NCBI RefSeq assembly: GCF_030246945.1
Contig: NZ_CP126742.1
Coordinates: 1,054,001-1,118,000, forward strand
Length of the DNA: 64,000 nucleotides
Direction of reading: 5' to 3'
From: Microbacterium sp. zg-Y1090
GTDB taxonomy: Bacteria; Actinomycetota; Actinomycetes; Actinomycetales; Microbacteriaceae
The translations under genes were made by a program, and so were the position numbers. Position 1 is the stretch's first letter. Every line of letters starts with the position of its first letter. Below the pieces are notes generated by a model. The model saw only the letters and a program-made list of their open reading frames with translations, searched no databases and was not told the origin of the DNA. Shown here in pieces: positions 8,315 to 16,331 of the stretch.

Positions 8315-9055
8315 TCAGGCCCCGCCCGGTCCATAGCGCACCGGCGCGCTGTGGACGCGCGCGCACGCCTCCGTCAGCACGCCCAGGAGGTCTCCGTCCG
8401 CAGCGGCGAAGGATCTGCCGTCGATGGCCAAGGGAGCGCCGAAGACCACCACGGGAGCGCCCAGGGCTGGGCACCCCACAGCCTGCTCGATCGAGAGCCC
8501 ACCCACGGCCTGCACGGGAACACTCGTCGCGGCGACGATCGCGGGCAGATCGGTGAGGGGAGACAGGCCCTCATCGGGGTGGGCGTTGCGATGGTCGTAG
8601 CCGATGTGGTGGATGACCATGCCCACCCCCAGCGACTCGAGGCGGGCGCACTCCGCCACCCGATCCGGTGCCCCGAGGTCGTCGCCCATGACGAGCATGC
8701 CGAACCTCTCGCCCGCCGCGACGACCGCGTCGATCGTCGCGTCGTGGGCACGGCCCATGACGATGACGGCGTCGGCTCCGGCATCGCCCATCATCTCGGC
8801 CTCGAGGTAGCCGCCGTCCATGGTCTTCAGATCGACGATGAGCGGATGGCGGGGGAACTCCTTCCGGAGCGCGCGCACCGCGTGCAGCCCTTCGGCCAGC
8901 ACGAGGGGAGTGCCGACTTCGATCCAGTCCGCGCCGGCCTCCACGGCCACGGCGGCCGTCTGCAGGGCGTCACGGCTGCTGGTGAGATCGAGTGAGATCT
9001 GCACGAGGGGACGGGTGATCGACGCGCGTGTGAGCCCGCGAATGGTCGTGGACAC
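8315..9055 (-). CDS. HPS/KGPDC-type (OMP decarboxylase superfamily) enzyme
   Basis: A 246-residue beta/alpha barrel of the orotidine-5'-phosphate decarboxylase suite. The metal/catalytic signature DLKTMDGG is typical of 3-hexulose-6-phosphate synthase and 3-keto-L-gulonate-6-phosphate decarboxylase; both families cleave or form a C-C bond of a 3-keto sugar phosphate through an enediolate. GTG at 9055 is preferred because AAGGAGG lies 10 nt upstream; an earlier GTG at 9064 would be too close to it. It is third in a minus-strand operon after the Ldh2-type and D-2-hydroxyacid dehydrogenases. No sugar kinase is found nearby, so its phosphorylated substrate must be made elsewhere or its chemistry differs. 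Confidence 0.75.
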   Translation of the reverse strand: MSTTIRGLTRASITRPLVQISLDLTSSRDALQTAAVAVEAGADWIEVGTPLVLAEGLHAVRALRKEFPRHPLIVDLKTMDGGYLEAEMMGDAGADAVIVMGRAHDATIDAVVAAGERFGMLVMGDDLGAPDRVAECARLESLGVGMVIHHIGYDHRNAHPDEGLSPLTDLPAIVAATSVPVQAVGGLSIEQAVGCPALGAPVVVFGAPLAIDGRSFAAADGDLLGVLTEACARVHSAPVRYGPGGA

Positions 9056-9060
9056 CGCCG

Positions 9061-10011
9061 TCACACCTCCTTCGCTGCTCGGACGAGATTGCGCAGCTGT
9101 TCGCCGCGCCGATAGGCCCGCAGGTTCGCGGCGATCAGCTCCGCCGCCCCGAGCGGGCGGCCTCCCGCAGCGTGCGGAGTGATGATCACGTTGGGCAGGT
9201 CCCACAGGGGCGAGGATGCCGGCAGGGGCTCCTCGGTCGTGACGTCCAAGGCGGCGCCGCCGATCCGGTCCGCACGTAGGGCCTGCACAAGAGCCTGCTC
9301 ATCGATGGTGCTGCCGCGACCGACATTGATGACCCAGGCGTGCGGCGGCAGAGCTGCCAGCAGCGCGGCACTCAGGGCGTGCTCCGTCTCGTCGCCGGCG
9401 GGAAGGATCATGATCACGACGTCGGTGGTCGCGAACAGCTGTGGCAGCTGCTCGTCGGTGACGACCTCGATGTCGCCCTCGCGGCGCGGTCGACGTCCGA
9501 CGCCCGTGACGGAGGCTCCCAGCGCGCGAAGATGCGGGGCGAGGGCCGACCCGATGCTGCCGAATCCCCAGATCACGACGTTCGCGTCCCGCAAGGTGGA
9601 GAACACCCCCGGGCTCGGTTCGGCCTGGATGCCGCCCAGCTCACCGGCCCAGCGGTGGCCGATCTGCGCTCGCACGAGCAGGTTGAGCCGCCGCGCCGCG
9701 GCGAGAGTGAGTGCCAGGGCGTGCTCGGCGACGGGCGCATCGTGCAGCGAGCGCCCGCTGGTGATCGCCACATGGTCCGGGAAGCCGGCCGCGAGCGCGG
9801 CATCGCTGCCGGCGGAGAGCAGCTGCACCCACCGGAGGCGCTGCAATCGGGTCGCCGCGTCGGCGAGGAGGTCGTTCGGCACGCCCCACACGACCAGACC
9901 CTCGGCATCGACGTGCAGGTCGGGGATGGGTGACGACGGATCGTAGGCGACCATTTCGACGCCGTCGGGCGCCGAGGGCGCGTCGACGATGTCCGGGATG
10001 AGCAGCTTCAC
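9061..10011 (-). CDS. D-isomer-specific 2-hydroxyacid dehydrogenase
   Basis: A 316-residue NAD(P)-dependent dehydrogenase. The Rossmann motif is GFGSIGSALAPHLRALG near residue 150; the catalytic triad is in NVGRGSTID (Arg), TEEPLP (Glu) and TPHAAGG (His). The GTG start overlaps the stop of the Ldh2-type gene in GTGA; AAGGAGG at its own 3' end serves the next gene. In context it probably reduces a 2-keto acid or oxidises an aldonate intermediate of the island pathway. Confidence 0.85.
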   Translation of the reverse strand: MKLLIPDIVDAPSAPDGVEMVAYDPSSPIPDLHVDAEGLVVWGVPNDLLADAATRLQRLRWVQLLSAGSDAALAAGFPDHVAITSGRSLHDAPVAEHALALTLAAARRLNLLVRAQIGHRWAGELGGIQAEPSPGVFSTLRDANVVIWGFGSIGSALAPHLRALGASVTGVGRRPRREGDIEVVTDEQLPQLFATTDVVIMILPAGDETEHALSAALLAALPPHAWVINVGRGSTIDEQALVQALRADRIGGAALDVTTEEPLPASSPLWDLPNVIITPHAAGGRPLGAAELIAANLRAYRRGEQLRNLVRAAKEV

Positions 10012-11051
10012 GACGACGCCTCCGTACCGGGGTAGGGGACCCCGCCGGCGACACCGAGTTCGATGAGGGACTCGACCGTGGCTGCGGGCAGATCGATCCC
10101 CGCAGCTTCGCGCGCCTGCGCCGTGAGTCGTTCCGGTTCGCCGGGGACAAGAACCCGGTCGAACCCGGGGGCCGGCTCGGCGCCGTGTGCAGAGTCGATC
10201 AGCGCATCGATGCGGTCGCGGAAGAGCGGGAGGGGGAGGAAGTGCGCGACGTCCATGGCCAGCATCCAGTGCCCGACATCCTGTCGCTTCGAGAAATCGG
10301 TGTACATGTTGCCGATGTCTCCGGCCACGGCGGCGCCGCTGAGAACCCCGGCCAGCACTTCGATCAGGAAGGCGAGGCCGTACCCCTTGGGCCCGCCGGC
10401 GGGCAGGAGGGACACCACGGCGGCCGCGTCGGTGGTGGGCGCGCCGTCGGCATCGACTCCCCAGTCCGGCGGCACCGGCTGACCCTTCGCGCGCGCCACG
10501 AGCACCTTGCCCATGGCCGTCGTGCTGGTCGCCATGTCCAGGCTCAGCGGCTCGCCGCCCGTCGGCGCGGCGAACGCGAGCGGGTTGGTACCGAGAAACG
10601 CGCTCTTCCCTCCGAACGGCACCACGTTCGGCTCCGAGTTCGAGACGACGACGGCGACCTTGCCGCGTCCCGCGAGCGCACGGGCGTAGTAGCCGGCAGT
10701 GCCGAAATGGGTGCTTCCCCGCACGGTGGCAGCGGCCACGCCGAACTCGCCGCTCAGCTGGGTCAGTTCATCCACCGCGGCGCGCGCGGCCAACTGTCCG
10801 GCGGTGCCGCCGGCATCGATGCGCACCACGGCACCGTTGCGGTCGACCGAGGGTCGCGCCGCCGGATCCACCAGACCCGCGTCGATGCGTGCCCGATAAG
10901 CGGGAAGGCGGATCACACCGTGCGAGTCGACGCCGCGCAGGTTCGCGTCGACCAGCGTGTCGGAGAGGTACTCCGCGTCTTCTGGTTCGTAACCCCAGGT
11001 CTGGAGCAGCGCCGTGGTCCACGTACGCAGTTGCTCAGCATCGATGGTCAT
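10008..11051 (-). CDS. Ldh2-family malate/L-lactate/2,3-diketogulonate-type dehydrogenase
   Basis: A 347-residue member of the Ldh2 (MdhP/YiaK/AllD) oxidoreductase family, with the hallmark RGVDSHGVIRLPAY near residue 45 (catalytic His), HFGTAGYYAR, and GPKGYGLAFLIEVLAG. YiaK-type members reduce 2,3-diketo-L-gulonate, which would fit a neighbouring KGPDC-like enzyme, but malate, lactate or ureidoglycolate activity is also possible. The ATG at 11051 follows AAGGAG by 7 nt; upstream in-frame ATGs lack a site. It is first in the minus-strand operon 11051-8315, divergent from the isomerase gene at 11171. Confidence 0.85.
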   Translation of the reverse strand: MTIDAEQLRTWTTALLQTWGYEPEDAEYLSDTLVDANLRGVDSHGVIRLPAYRARIDAGLVDPAARPSVDRNGAVVRIDAGGTAGQLAARAAVDELTQLSGEFGVAAATVRGSTHFGTAGYYARALAGRGKVAVVVSNSEPNVVPFGGKSAFLGTNPLAFAAPTGGEPLSLDMATSTTAMGKVLVARAKGQPVPPDWGVDADGAPTTDAAAVVSLLPAGGPKGYGLAFLIEVLAGVLSGAAVAGDIGNMYTDFSKRQDVGHWMLAMDVAHFLPLPLFRDRIDALIDSAHGAEPAPGFDRVLVPGEPERLTAQAREAAGIDLPAATVESLIELGVAGGVPYPGTEASS

Positions 11052-11113
11052 GTCGACTCCTTCTCGCTTCATTGCGTGATCGATCACCTTGCCGTGGTGC
11101 CGCGTACACATAA

Positions 11114-11133
11114 TAGTCTTACTCGTCATACTT
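11114..11133. promoter_or_regulatory. predicted GntR operator, copy 1
   Basis: TAGTCTTA, 4 nt, TCATACTT. On the complement this reads AAGTATGA-N4-TAAGACTA and matches the second copy at 14846-14865 at 15 of the 16 non-spacer positions. It has partial dyad symmetry (AGTnTnA facing TnAnACT). It lies in the divergent promoter between the Ldh2-type gene and the isomerase gene, beside AT-rich -10-like sequence. Confidence 0.6.
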
Positions 11134-11170
11134 TTGAGTGACCGAGCTTCAATGAAGAAACGAGGAACCG

Positions 11171-12160
11171 ATGAGGATCAGCGTCTTTCCCAAGGGGGAG
11201 CTGGACGATCTGGCCGTACGGCGCACCATGACGGTGTTCGAGTGGATCGACAAAGCCGCCGTGCTCCCCGCTGACGGGCTCGAGCTGTACAGCGGAATGC
11301 TCTGGCAGAGCGACGACGACTACCTGGATGCCATCGGCGAGGCGCTCGACGACGCAGGCTTCGAGATGCCGATGATGTGCGTGTCACCCGACTTCACCCA
11401 CCCCGACGCCGATGTGCGGGCAGCGGAATTCGACAAGGAGGTCGAGATGATGCGCGCCACCGCTCGACTCGGTGGCAGAGGCGCCAGCACGCGAGTGCTC
11501 TCCGGCCAGCGGTGGCCGGAGGTGCCGCGGGAACAGGGCATCGAGTGGGTGGTGGAGGCCTACACCCGGCTCATCCCCATCGCCCGGGAACTGGGCGTGA
11601 CCCTGGCGATGGAGAACCACTACAAGGACGGCACCTGGCGTTACCCCGAGTTCGCGCAGCGGTCGGACGTGTTCCTCGAGATCGTGGATGCCATCGAGGA
11701 CCGAGCCACGTTCGGGGTGCAGTTCGACCCCTCGAACGCCATCGTGGCGGGTGACGATTCCGCAGACTTCCTGGATCGCGTCGTCGATCGCGTCGTCACC
11801 ATGCAGGCGTCGGATCGATCGCTGGCCCCCGGGGGATCCCTCGACGAGCTGCGCCAGAGCGACGGCACGCTCGGCTATTCCCCACTGCTGCAGCACGGCG
11901 TGATCGGCCGAGGCCTCAACGACTACCCGAGGATCTTCCGCACGCTGGTGGACGCCGGCTACGACGGCTGGATCAGCATCGAGGACGGCGTGAACGGCAT
12001 GGGGGAGATGGCAGAGTCCGTGGACTTCCTCCGCGCCGCCCGCGATGAGTACTGGGCCGGCTCGACCGCCGTCCGGGTGCGCACCCAGGAGGACGCGCTC
12101 GCCGCAGCGGGGCTGCCCAGCATCGCACGGGACGACCACCGCCGTGAGGTGGCGCGATGA
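11171..12160 (+). CDS. sugar phosphate isomerase/epimerase (AP-endonuclease-2-like TIM barrel)
   Basis: A 329-residue xylose-isomerase-like barrel. Expected metal ligands are visible: Glu in LAMENHYKDG, Asp in VQFDPSNA and Glu in WISIEDG. The family includes hexulose-phosphate epimerases (UlaE type), tagatose/psicose epimerases and hydroxypyruvate isomerases; the exact substrate is not determined. The ATG at 11171 follows GAGGAACCG. The stop overlaps the ADH start by 4 nt (ATGA). It begins the rightward operon with the ADH gene, under the shared operator at 11114. Confidence 0.82.
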   Translation: MRISVFPKGELDDLAVRRTMTVFEWIDKAAVLPADGLELYSGMLWQSDDDYLDAIGEALDDAGFEMPMMCVSPDFTHPDADVRAAEFDKEVEMMRATARLGGRGASTRVLSGQRWPEVPREQGIEWVVEAYTRLIPIARELGVTLAMENHYKDGTWRYPEFAQRSDVFLEIVDAIEDRATFGVQFDPSNAIVAGDDSADFLDRVVDRVVTMQASDRSLAPGGSLDELRQSDGTLGYSPLLQHGVIGRGLNDYPRIFRTLVDAGYDGWISIEDGVNGMGEMAESVDFLRAARDEYWAGSTAVRVRTQEDALAAAGLPSIARDDHRREVAR

Positions 12161-13197
12161 AGGCGCTGGTGAAGTTCGGCCTGTCCGACGGCGATGTCGA
12201 GCTGCGCGACGTACCTGCTCCGGTTCTGGAGCCGGGCACCGTGCTGGTGGCCGCGCGCGCAGTGGGCGTGTGCGGCTCCGACATCCACATGTGGCGCAAT
12301 GGCCAGAGCTGGGACGTGGCGCTGCCCGTCGTGCTCGGCCACGAGACCGCAGGCGTCATCGCGGCGGTCGCCGACGATGTCACCGGCTGGCAGGTCGGCG
12401 ACCGCGTGGTGTGCGAGACCGCCGCCCGCATCTGCGGCGTCTGTGCGCTCTGCCGCGTGGGCCGGTACAACCTGTGTCCTCATCGTCAGGGGTATGGAGC
12501 GACGCGCGACGGCGCATTCGGTGAGCTGCTTCTGGCCGAACCCCGCGTTCTGCACCGGATTCCCGAGACCGTCTCGTTCGAACAGGCGGCGATGACCGAA
12601 CCGTTCGCCGTCGCCTACAACGCCCTCGTCGAGCGCGCCAGTGTCACGCCGGGCGATCTGGTGGTGATCCAGGGTGCCGGCGCGATCGGCGCGCTGGCCC
12701 TGCAGATCGCTCGGCTGAGAGGTGCGGGAACGACGGTGGTGCTCGGGACGCCGGTGGATGAGCGCCGCCTGAAGACCGCGCTCGAACTCGGTGCCGATCA
12801 CGCGATCGACATCACCAGGGAGGACCCCGTCGCGCTGATCCGTTCACTCGGCGATGGTCTGGGGGCAGACCTCGTCGTCGACGCGACCGGCGTGAGCGCA
12901 GCGCTCGCGCAGGGACTGGAACTGGTGCGCCCGCTCGGGGCCATAGCGAAGATCGGCTGGGGCCCGCAGCCCCTGAACTTCAGTCTGGATCCGCTCGTGG
13001 CGAAGGCCGTCACCCTCTTCGGCTCCTTCTCGCACACGTGGACCACCTGGGAGCGGGTGCTGGGTCTCTTCGCCACGGGCGCGCTGGACACCACGCGGGT
13101 TCTCGGCGGCGTCTACGACCTGGCCGACTGGCGGGAGGCGTTCGAGCACATGGAATCCGGGCGCAACATCAAGTCGGTCATGGTGATGCCGCACTGA
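12157..13197 (+). CDS. zinc-dependent medium-chain alcohol/polyol dehydrogenase
   Basis: A 346-residue MDR enzyme. Catalytic zinc ligands are Cys39 (VCGSDIH) and His62-Glu63 (GHE); the four-Cys structural-zinc lobe is C-x-TAARICGVCALCRVGRYNLC. The cofactor segment is VIQGAGAIGALALQ. Relatives oxidise polyols or sugar acids such as sorbitol, xylitol, L-idonate or galactonate. It is co-translated with the isomerase through an ATGA overlap, and with the SDR at 13987 it may carry out a pair of oxidoreductions in the island pathway. Confidence 0.87.
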   Translation: MKALVKFGLSDGDVELRDVPAPVLEPGTVLVAARAVGVCGSDIHMWRNGQSWDVALPVVLGHETAGVIAAVADDVTGWQVGDRVVCETAARICGVCALCRVGRYNLCPHRQGYGATRDGAFGELLLAEPRVLHRIPETVSFEQAAMTEPFAVAYNALVERASVTPGDLVVIQGAGAIGALALQIARLRGAGTTVVLGTPVDERRLKTALELGADHAIDITREDPVALIRSLGDGLGADLVVDATGVSAALAQGLELVRPLGAIAKIGWGPQPLNFSLDPLVAKAVTLFGSFSHTWTTWERVLGLFATGALDTTRVLGGVYDLADWREAFEHMESGRNIKSVMVMPH

Positions 13198-13214
13198 GGG
13201 CGCCCGCCGGGGCG

Positions 13215-13973
13215 TCAGCGGGAGCGCGAGCGGTCGTGCATGTGGTCGAACTCCCGCAGCGTCCGCTCGACCAGGCTGATGGCCAGACTCTGGGCGGCGG
13301 CGACGTCACCACGCACGAGGGCCTCCGCCAGTGCCAGGTGGTTCTCGACCGAGTCGGCGGTGATGTCGTGCATGCCCGGGCGGGTGTCCTGCCCGCGCGC
13401 GTCCAGCGTTGCTCCGATGGTGTCCGCGAGCTGCGCGATGACCGCGTTCTGTGTGCCTTCCAGGAGCAGCCGGTGGAATGTGGCATCCCGCTCGAAGAAT
13501 CGACGCGCGTCGCCGGAGAGGAAGGACTCCTTCATCCCCTGGGCGCTCTCGAGGATCGCCTGCGCGCCTTCGGCGTCGATGCGCGTGGCCGCGAGCCCGG
13601 CGGCCACGTGCTCGATGCCGAGGCGCAACTCGAGCAGCTGCTTCATCTGCTCCACATAGCCCGGCCCCTGCCCACGCCACTTGACCACGTAGGGATTGAG
13701 CAGGTCCCATTGCGATGACGGCAGCACTCGGGTGCCCACCTGCGGTCTGGCTTCCACCAGCCCCATCGAGCTGAGGGTGCGGATTCCCTCCCTGACCACG
13801 CTGCGTGACACCCCGAGCCGCTCGCAGAGCTGGTCGGCATAGACGATGCTCCCGGGCGGGATGTCCCCGTTGATGATCTCCTGTCCGATCTCATCGACGA
13901 CATGGGCATACAGGCCCGTTCCGATGCGTGCTCGGTAGCGCGCGGCGGCGCTGACGCTTCTGCCATCGGTCAC
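13215..13973 (-). CDS. FadR-type GntR transcriptional regulator
   Basis: A 252-residue regulator: N-terminal winged helix (EIINGDIPPGSIVYADQLCE, then RLGVSRSVVREGIRTLSSMG) and an all-helical FCD ligand domain with metal-site-type His/Asp (DATFHRLLL, NHLALAEAL). FCD regulators usually bind sugar acids or other carboxylates. The GTG at 13973 follows CGGAG by 7 nt. It is second in the minus operon after the SDR gene (13-nt gap), so it is expressed from the 14.85-kb divergent promoter and is probably autoregulated through the site there. Confidence 0.85.
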   Translation of the reverse strand: MTDGRSVSAAARYRARIGTGLYAHVVDEIGQEIINGDIPPGSIVYADQLCERLGVSRSVVREGIRTLSSMGLVEARPQVGTRVLPSSQWDLLNPYVVKWRGQGPGYVEQMKQLLELRLGIEHVAAGLAATRIDAEGAQAILESAQGMKESFLSGDARRFFERDATFHRLLLEGTQNAVIAQLADTIGATLDARGQDTRPGMHDITADSVENHLALAEALVRGDVAAAQSLAISLVERTLREFDHMHDRSRSR

Positions 13974-13986
13974 AGGGGTACTCCGC

Positions 13987-14814
13987 TCACTCACTCGCCG
14001 CAGCGTCGAAGTCGTAGTCGCCGTCGGCGGCTGCCGCTTCGTACGCGAGGCGTGGCATCTGGGAAGCGAGCTTGCCTCCACTGACATCGATGAGCGTACC
14101 TGTGATGTACGACGCATGATCGGAGGCGAGGAAGCAGATCAGGCTGGCGATGTCGGCCTTGTCGCCCCACCGACGCAGGCTCAGGGTATCGAGGAGGCGG
14201 GACTGCTCCTCGGGCGGCAGCTGCGCGAACCCGTTCATGGCGGTGGGGATCATGCCGGGCGCGTAGGCGTTCGCGGTGATGTTCCAGGGGCCGACCTCGC
14301 CGGCGAGTGCGCGGGTGAAGTGCGCGACGGCGATCTTCGACGAGGCGTAGGCCCCGCTCGCGTAGATCGGGACCAATGCGGCGAAGGAGGCGGCATTGAT
14401 CACGCGGCCCCACCGCTGCCGCTTCATGATCGGCAGCACTGCGCGGCACATCAGGAACGTGCCCTTCAGGTTGACGTCGTGGACGAGGTCCCACGTCGCC
14501 TCGTCCATCACCTCGATGGCGCCGTTGCCCACGACGCCTGCGTTGTTCACGAGGATGTCCAGGCGCCCGTAGGCCTCGTCGACGGCCTGGACGACCTCGC
14601 CGATCCGCGCCGAATCGCGGATGTCGCAGACGAACTCCCGGTGGGGGGTGCCGATCGCGTCCAGTTCCGCGGATGTGTCCTGCAGGTCGGTCGCGCTGAC
14701 GTCGACCGACACCGTCGTGACGCCCTCACGGGCGAGCGTCGTGACGATCTCCCGGCCGATGCCGCGGCCGACCCCCGTGACGAGGGCGACTTTTCCGCGC
14801 AGGTCGATGTGCAT
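13987..14814 (-). CDS. short-chain dehydrogenase/reductase (gluconate-5-dehydrogenase-like)
   Basis: A 275-residue classical SDR: TGVGRGIG cofactor motif near residue 14, NNAG near 90, catalytic Ser in INAASF, and YASSK at about 157-161. The C-terminal extension after the SGG motif carries extra acidic residues (ADGDYDFDAAASE). The ATG at 14814 has AAGGGAG upstream. It leads the minus operon with the gntR gene, opposite the lipoprotein gene at 14943. Relatives interconvert keto-aldonates and aldonates. Confidence 0.85.
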   Translation of the reverse strand: MHIDLRGKVALVTGVGRGIGREIVTTLAREGVTTVSVDVSATDLQDTSAELDAIGTPHREFVCDIRDSARIGEVVQAVDEAYGRLDILVNNAGVVGNGAIEVMDEATWDLVHDVNLKGTFLMCRAVLPIMKRQRWGRVINAASFAALVPIYASGAYASSKIAVAHFTRALAGEVGPWNITANAYAPGMIPTAMNGFAQLPPEEQSRLLDTLSLRRWGDKADIASLICFLASDHASYITGTLIDVSGGKLASQMPRLAYEAAAADGDYDFDAAASE

Positions 14815-14845
14815 ATGACTCCCTTGTCGTTCGTGCTTGCGCTAC

Positions 14846-14865
14846 AAGTATGATTTATTAGACTA
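14846..14865. promoter_or_regulatory. predicted GntR operator, copy 2
   Basis: AAGTATGA-N4-TTAGACTA, followed directly by GTC, which also makes an 8-bp palindrome (GACTAGTC). It matches the complement of copy 1 (11114-11133). It lies in the divergent promoter between SDR-gntR and the ABC importer genes and overlaps AT-rich sequence (TATGATTTATTA) that could supply -10 elements in both directions. Confidence 0.6.
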
Positions 14866-14942
14866 GTCACGGCTAGCGGTGCGGTGCACCCGGCCCCCCT
14901 CTTACCGGCGCAATGCTGCGCGATGACAGAGAAGGAGATGCG

Positions 14943-16241
14943 ATGAAGCATCGAACGGTACTCAGGACCTCGACGGTCGCCGCGGTCGCAGCCCTCACAG
15001 CGGCGTCGCTGGTGGCCTGCTCGGGCGGCACCGGTGACGGCGGAGGGGAGAGCGATGTGCTGCGCATCACCCTCGCGAACCACGTGTGGACCGACATCAT
15101 GAAGGAGAAGCTGTCGGAGTTCGAGGAGGAGACCGGCCTCACCGTCGAGCTGACCCAGCTCGGCGAGGACCAGCTCTCCGACCAGTACAACGTCAAGCTC
15201 AACGCGGGCACGGACGAGATCGACGTCATGATGTACCGCCCTCTCCAGGAGGGAAAGCTCTTCGCGCAGAACGGCTATCTCGCCGATCTCACCGCGAATG
15301 TGGAGGACGCCGGCGACTGGGACTGGAGCGACTTCCAGTCCGGACCCGTGGAGGCCACCACGTACGACGGGACCGTCGTCGGCGTTCCCCTCATCACGGA
15401 GTCGGAGGTGCTCTACTACCGCACCGACCTCCTCGAGGCCGCCGGCCTCGAGGTCCCCCAGACCCTCGACGAGCTGGAAGCGGCGGCCAAGGCGATCTCC
15501 GAAGCCAACCCCGGCGTCGCGGGCTTCGTCGCCCGCACCGGCCGCTCCGCAGCGGTCACCCAGTTCTCGAGCTACCTGTTCAGCTTCGGCGGAGACTTCC
15601 TCGACGGCACCGAGTCGGCCATCGACACGTCGGCGGCGCTGGAGGCCTATGAGTACTACGGCGGACTGCTCAACGCATACGGCCCCGAGAACGTCAGCAC
15701 CGACATGAGCTGGCCCGAAGCGGCAGCCATCTTCGCGCAGGGTCAGGCAGCCTTCTACACCGACGCCAGCAGCCTCTACCAGAACCTCGCGCTCGAGGAG
15801 AACTCCACCGTCTACGACAAGCTCGGGTACGCCCCCTTCCCGGAGGGACCGGCCGGCTCGAAGCCGTACAGCATCCCGTCGTGGGCGCTGGGCATCAACG
15901 CGACGTCTCCCAACCAGGAGAACGCCTGGAAGTTCATCGAGTGGGCGACCAGCTTCGACAGCGTCCTGGCGGTCCAGGAGCAGGGTGTGCCGGGGGCGCG
16001 TACGTCGGTGTGGGACGACCCGGCGGGCACCGCCAGCTTCCCGCCTGCGCTCGCCGAGGCGATCGCCATCAACGCCGAGAACGGCGTCGGATACGATCGC
16101 CCGCTCGTCGTCAACGTCGCCGAGGCGCGAGAAATCGTCGGAGAGCCCATCGTCGTGGGCATCACCGGCGGCGATGTCGAAGACGCCGTCGAACAGGCCC
16201 AGGAGAAGTTCACCGCCTTCCTCGAGGACGAGAACCAGTAG
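14943..16241 (+). CDS. ABC sugar importer, solute-binding lipoprotein (island)
   Basis: A 432-residue extracellular binding protein. Signal peptide with lipobox SLVAC, lipidated Cys at residue 26, Gly/Ser/Asp linker, then the SBP type-1 fold (TEAVLYYRTD-like segment ESEVLYYRTDLLEAAG; GQAAFYTDASS). The ATG at 14943 follows GAGAAGGAG by 6 nt; an in-frame ATG at 14913 has no site. It is the first gene of the 14943-18106 transport operon and probably delivers the substrate of the island. A stem-loop follows the gene. Confidence 0.9.
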   Translation: MKHRTVLRTSTVAAVAALTAASLVACSGGTGDGGGESDVLRITLANHVWTDIMKEKLSEFEEETGLTVELTQLGEDQLSDQYNVKLNAGTDEIDVMMYRPLQEGKLFAQNGYLADLTANVEDAGDWDWSDFQSGPVEATTYDGTVVGVPLITESEVLYYRTDLLEAAGLEVPQTLDELEAAAKAISEANPGVAGFVARTGRSAAVTQFSSYLFSFGGDFLDGTESAIDTSAALEAYEYYGGLLNAYGPENVSTDMSWPEAAAIFAQGQAAFYTDASSLYQNLALEENSTVYDKLGYAPFPEGPAGSKPYSIPSWALGINATSPNQENAWKFIEWATSFDSVLAVQEQGVPGARTSVWDDPAGTASFPPALAEAIAINAENGVGYDRPLVVNVAEAREIVGEPIVVGITGGDVEDAVEQAQEKFTAFLEDENQ

Positions 16242-16272
16242 GCCCGGCGGAACTGGCCCCCCACACCACGTC

Positions 16273-16307
16273 GGTGGCGGGATGCGCGAACGATGCATCC
16301 CGCCACC
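16273..16307 (+). promoter_or_regulatory. intercistronic stem-loop after the binding-protein gene
   Basis: GGTGGCGGGATGC and GCATCCCGCCACC make a perfect 13-bp stem with a 9-nt loop, with no U-run. It is placed between the lipoprotein gene and the first permease gene, where such hairpins commonly stop exonucleases or attenuate transcription so that binding protein exceeds permease. Confidence 0.6.
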
Positions 16308-16331
16308 GGACGACAGAGAAGGAGGACCGGC

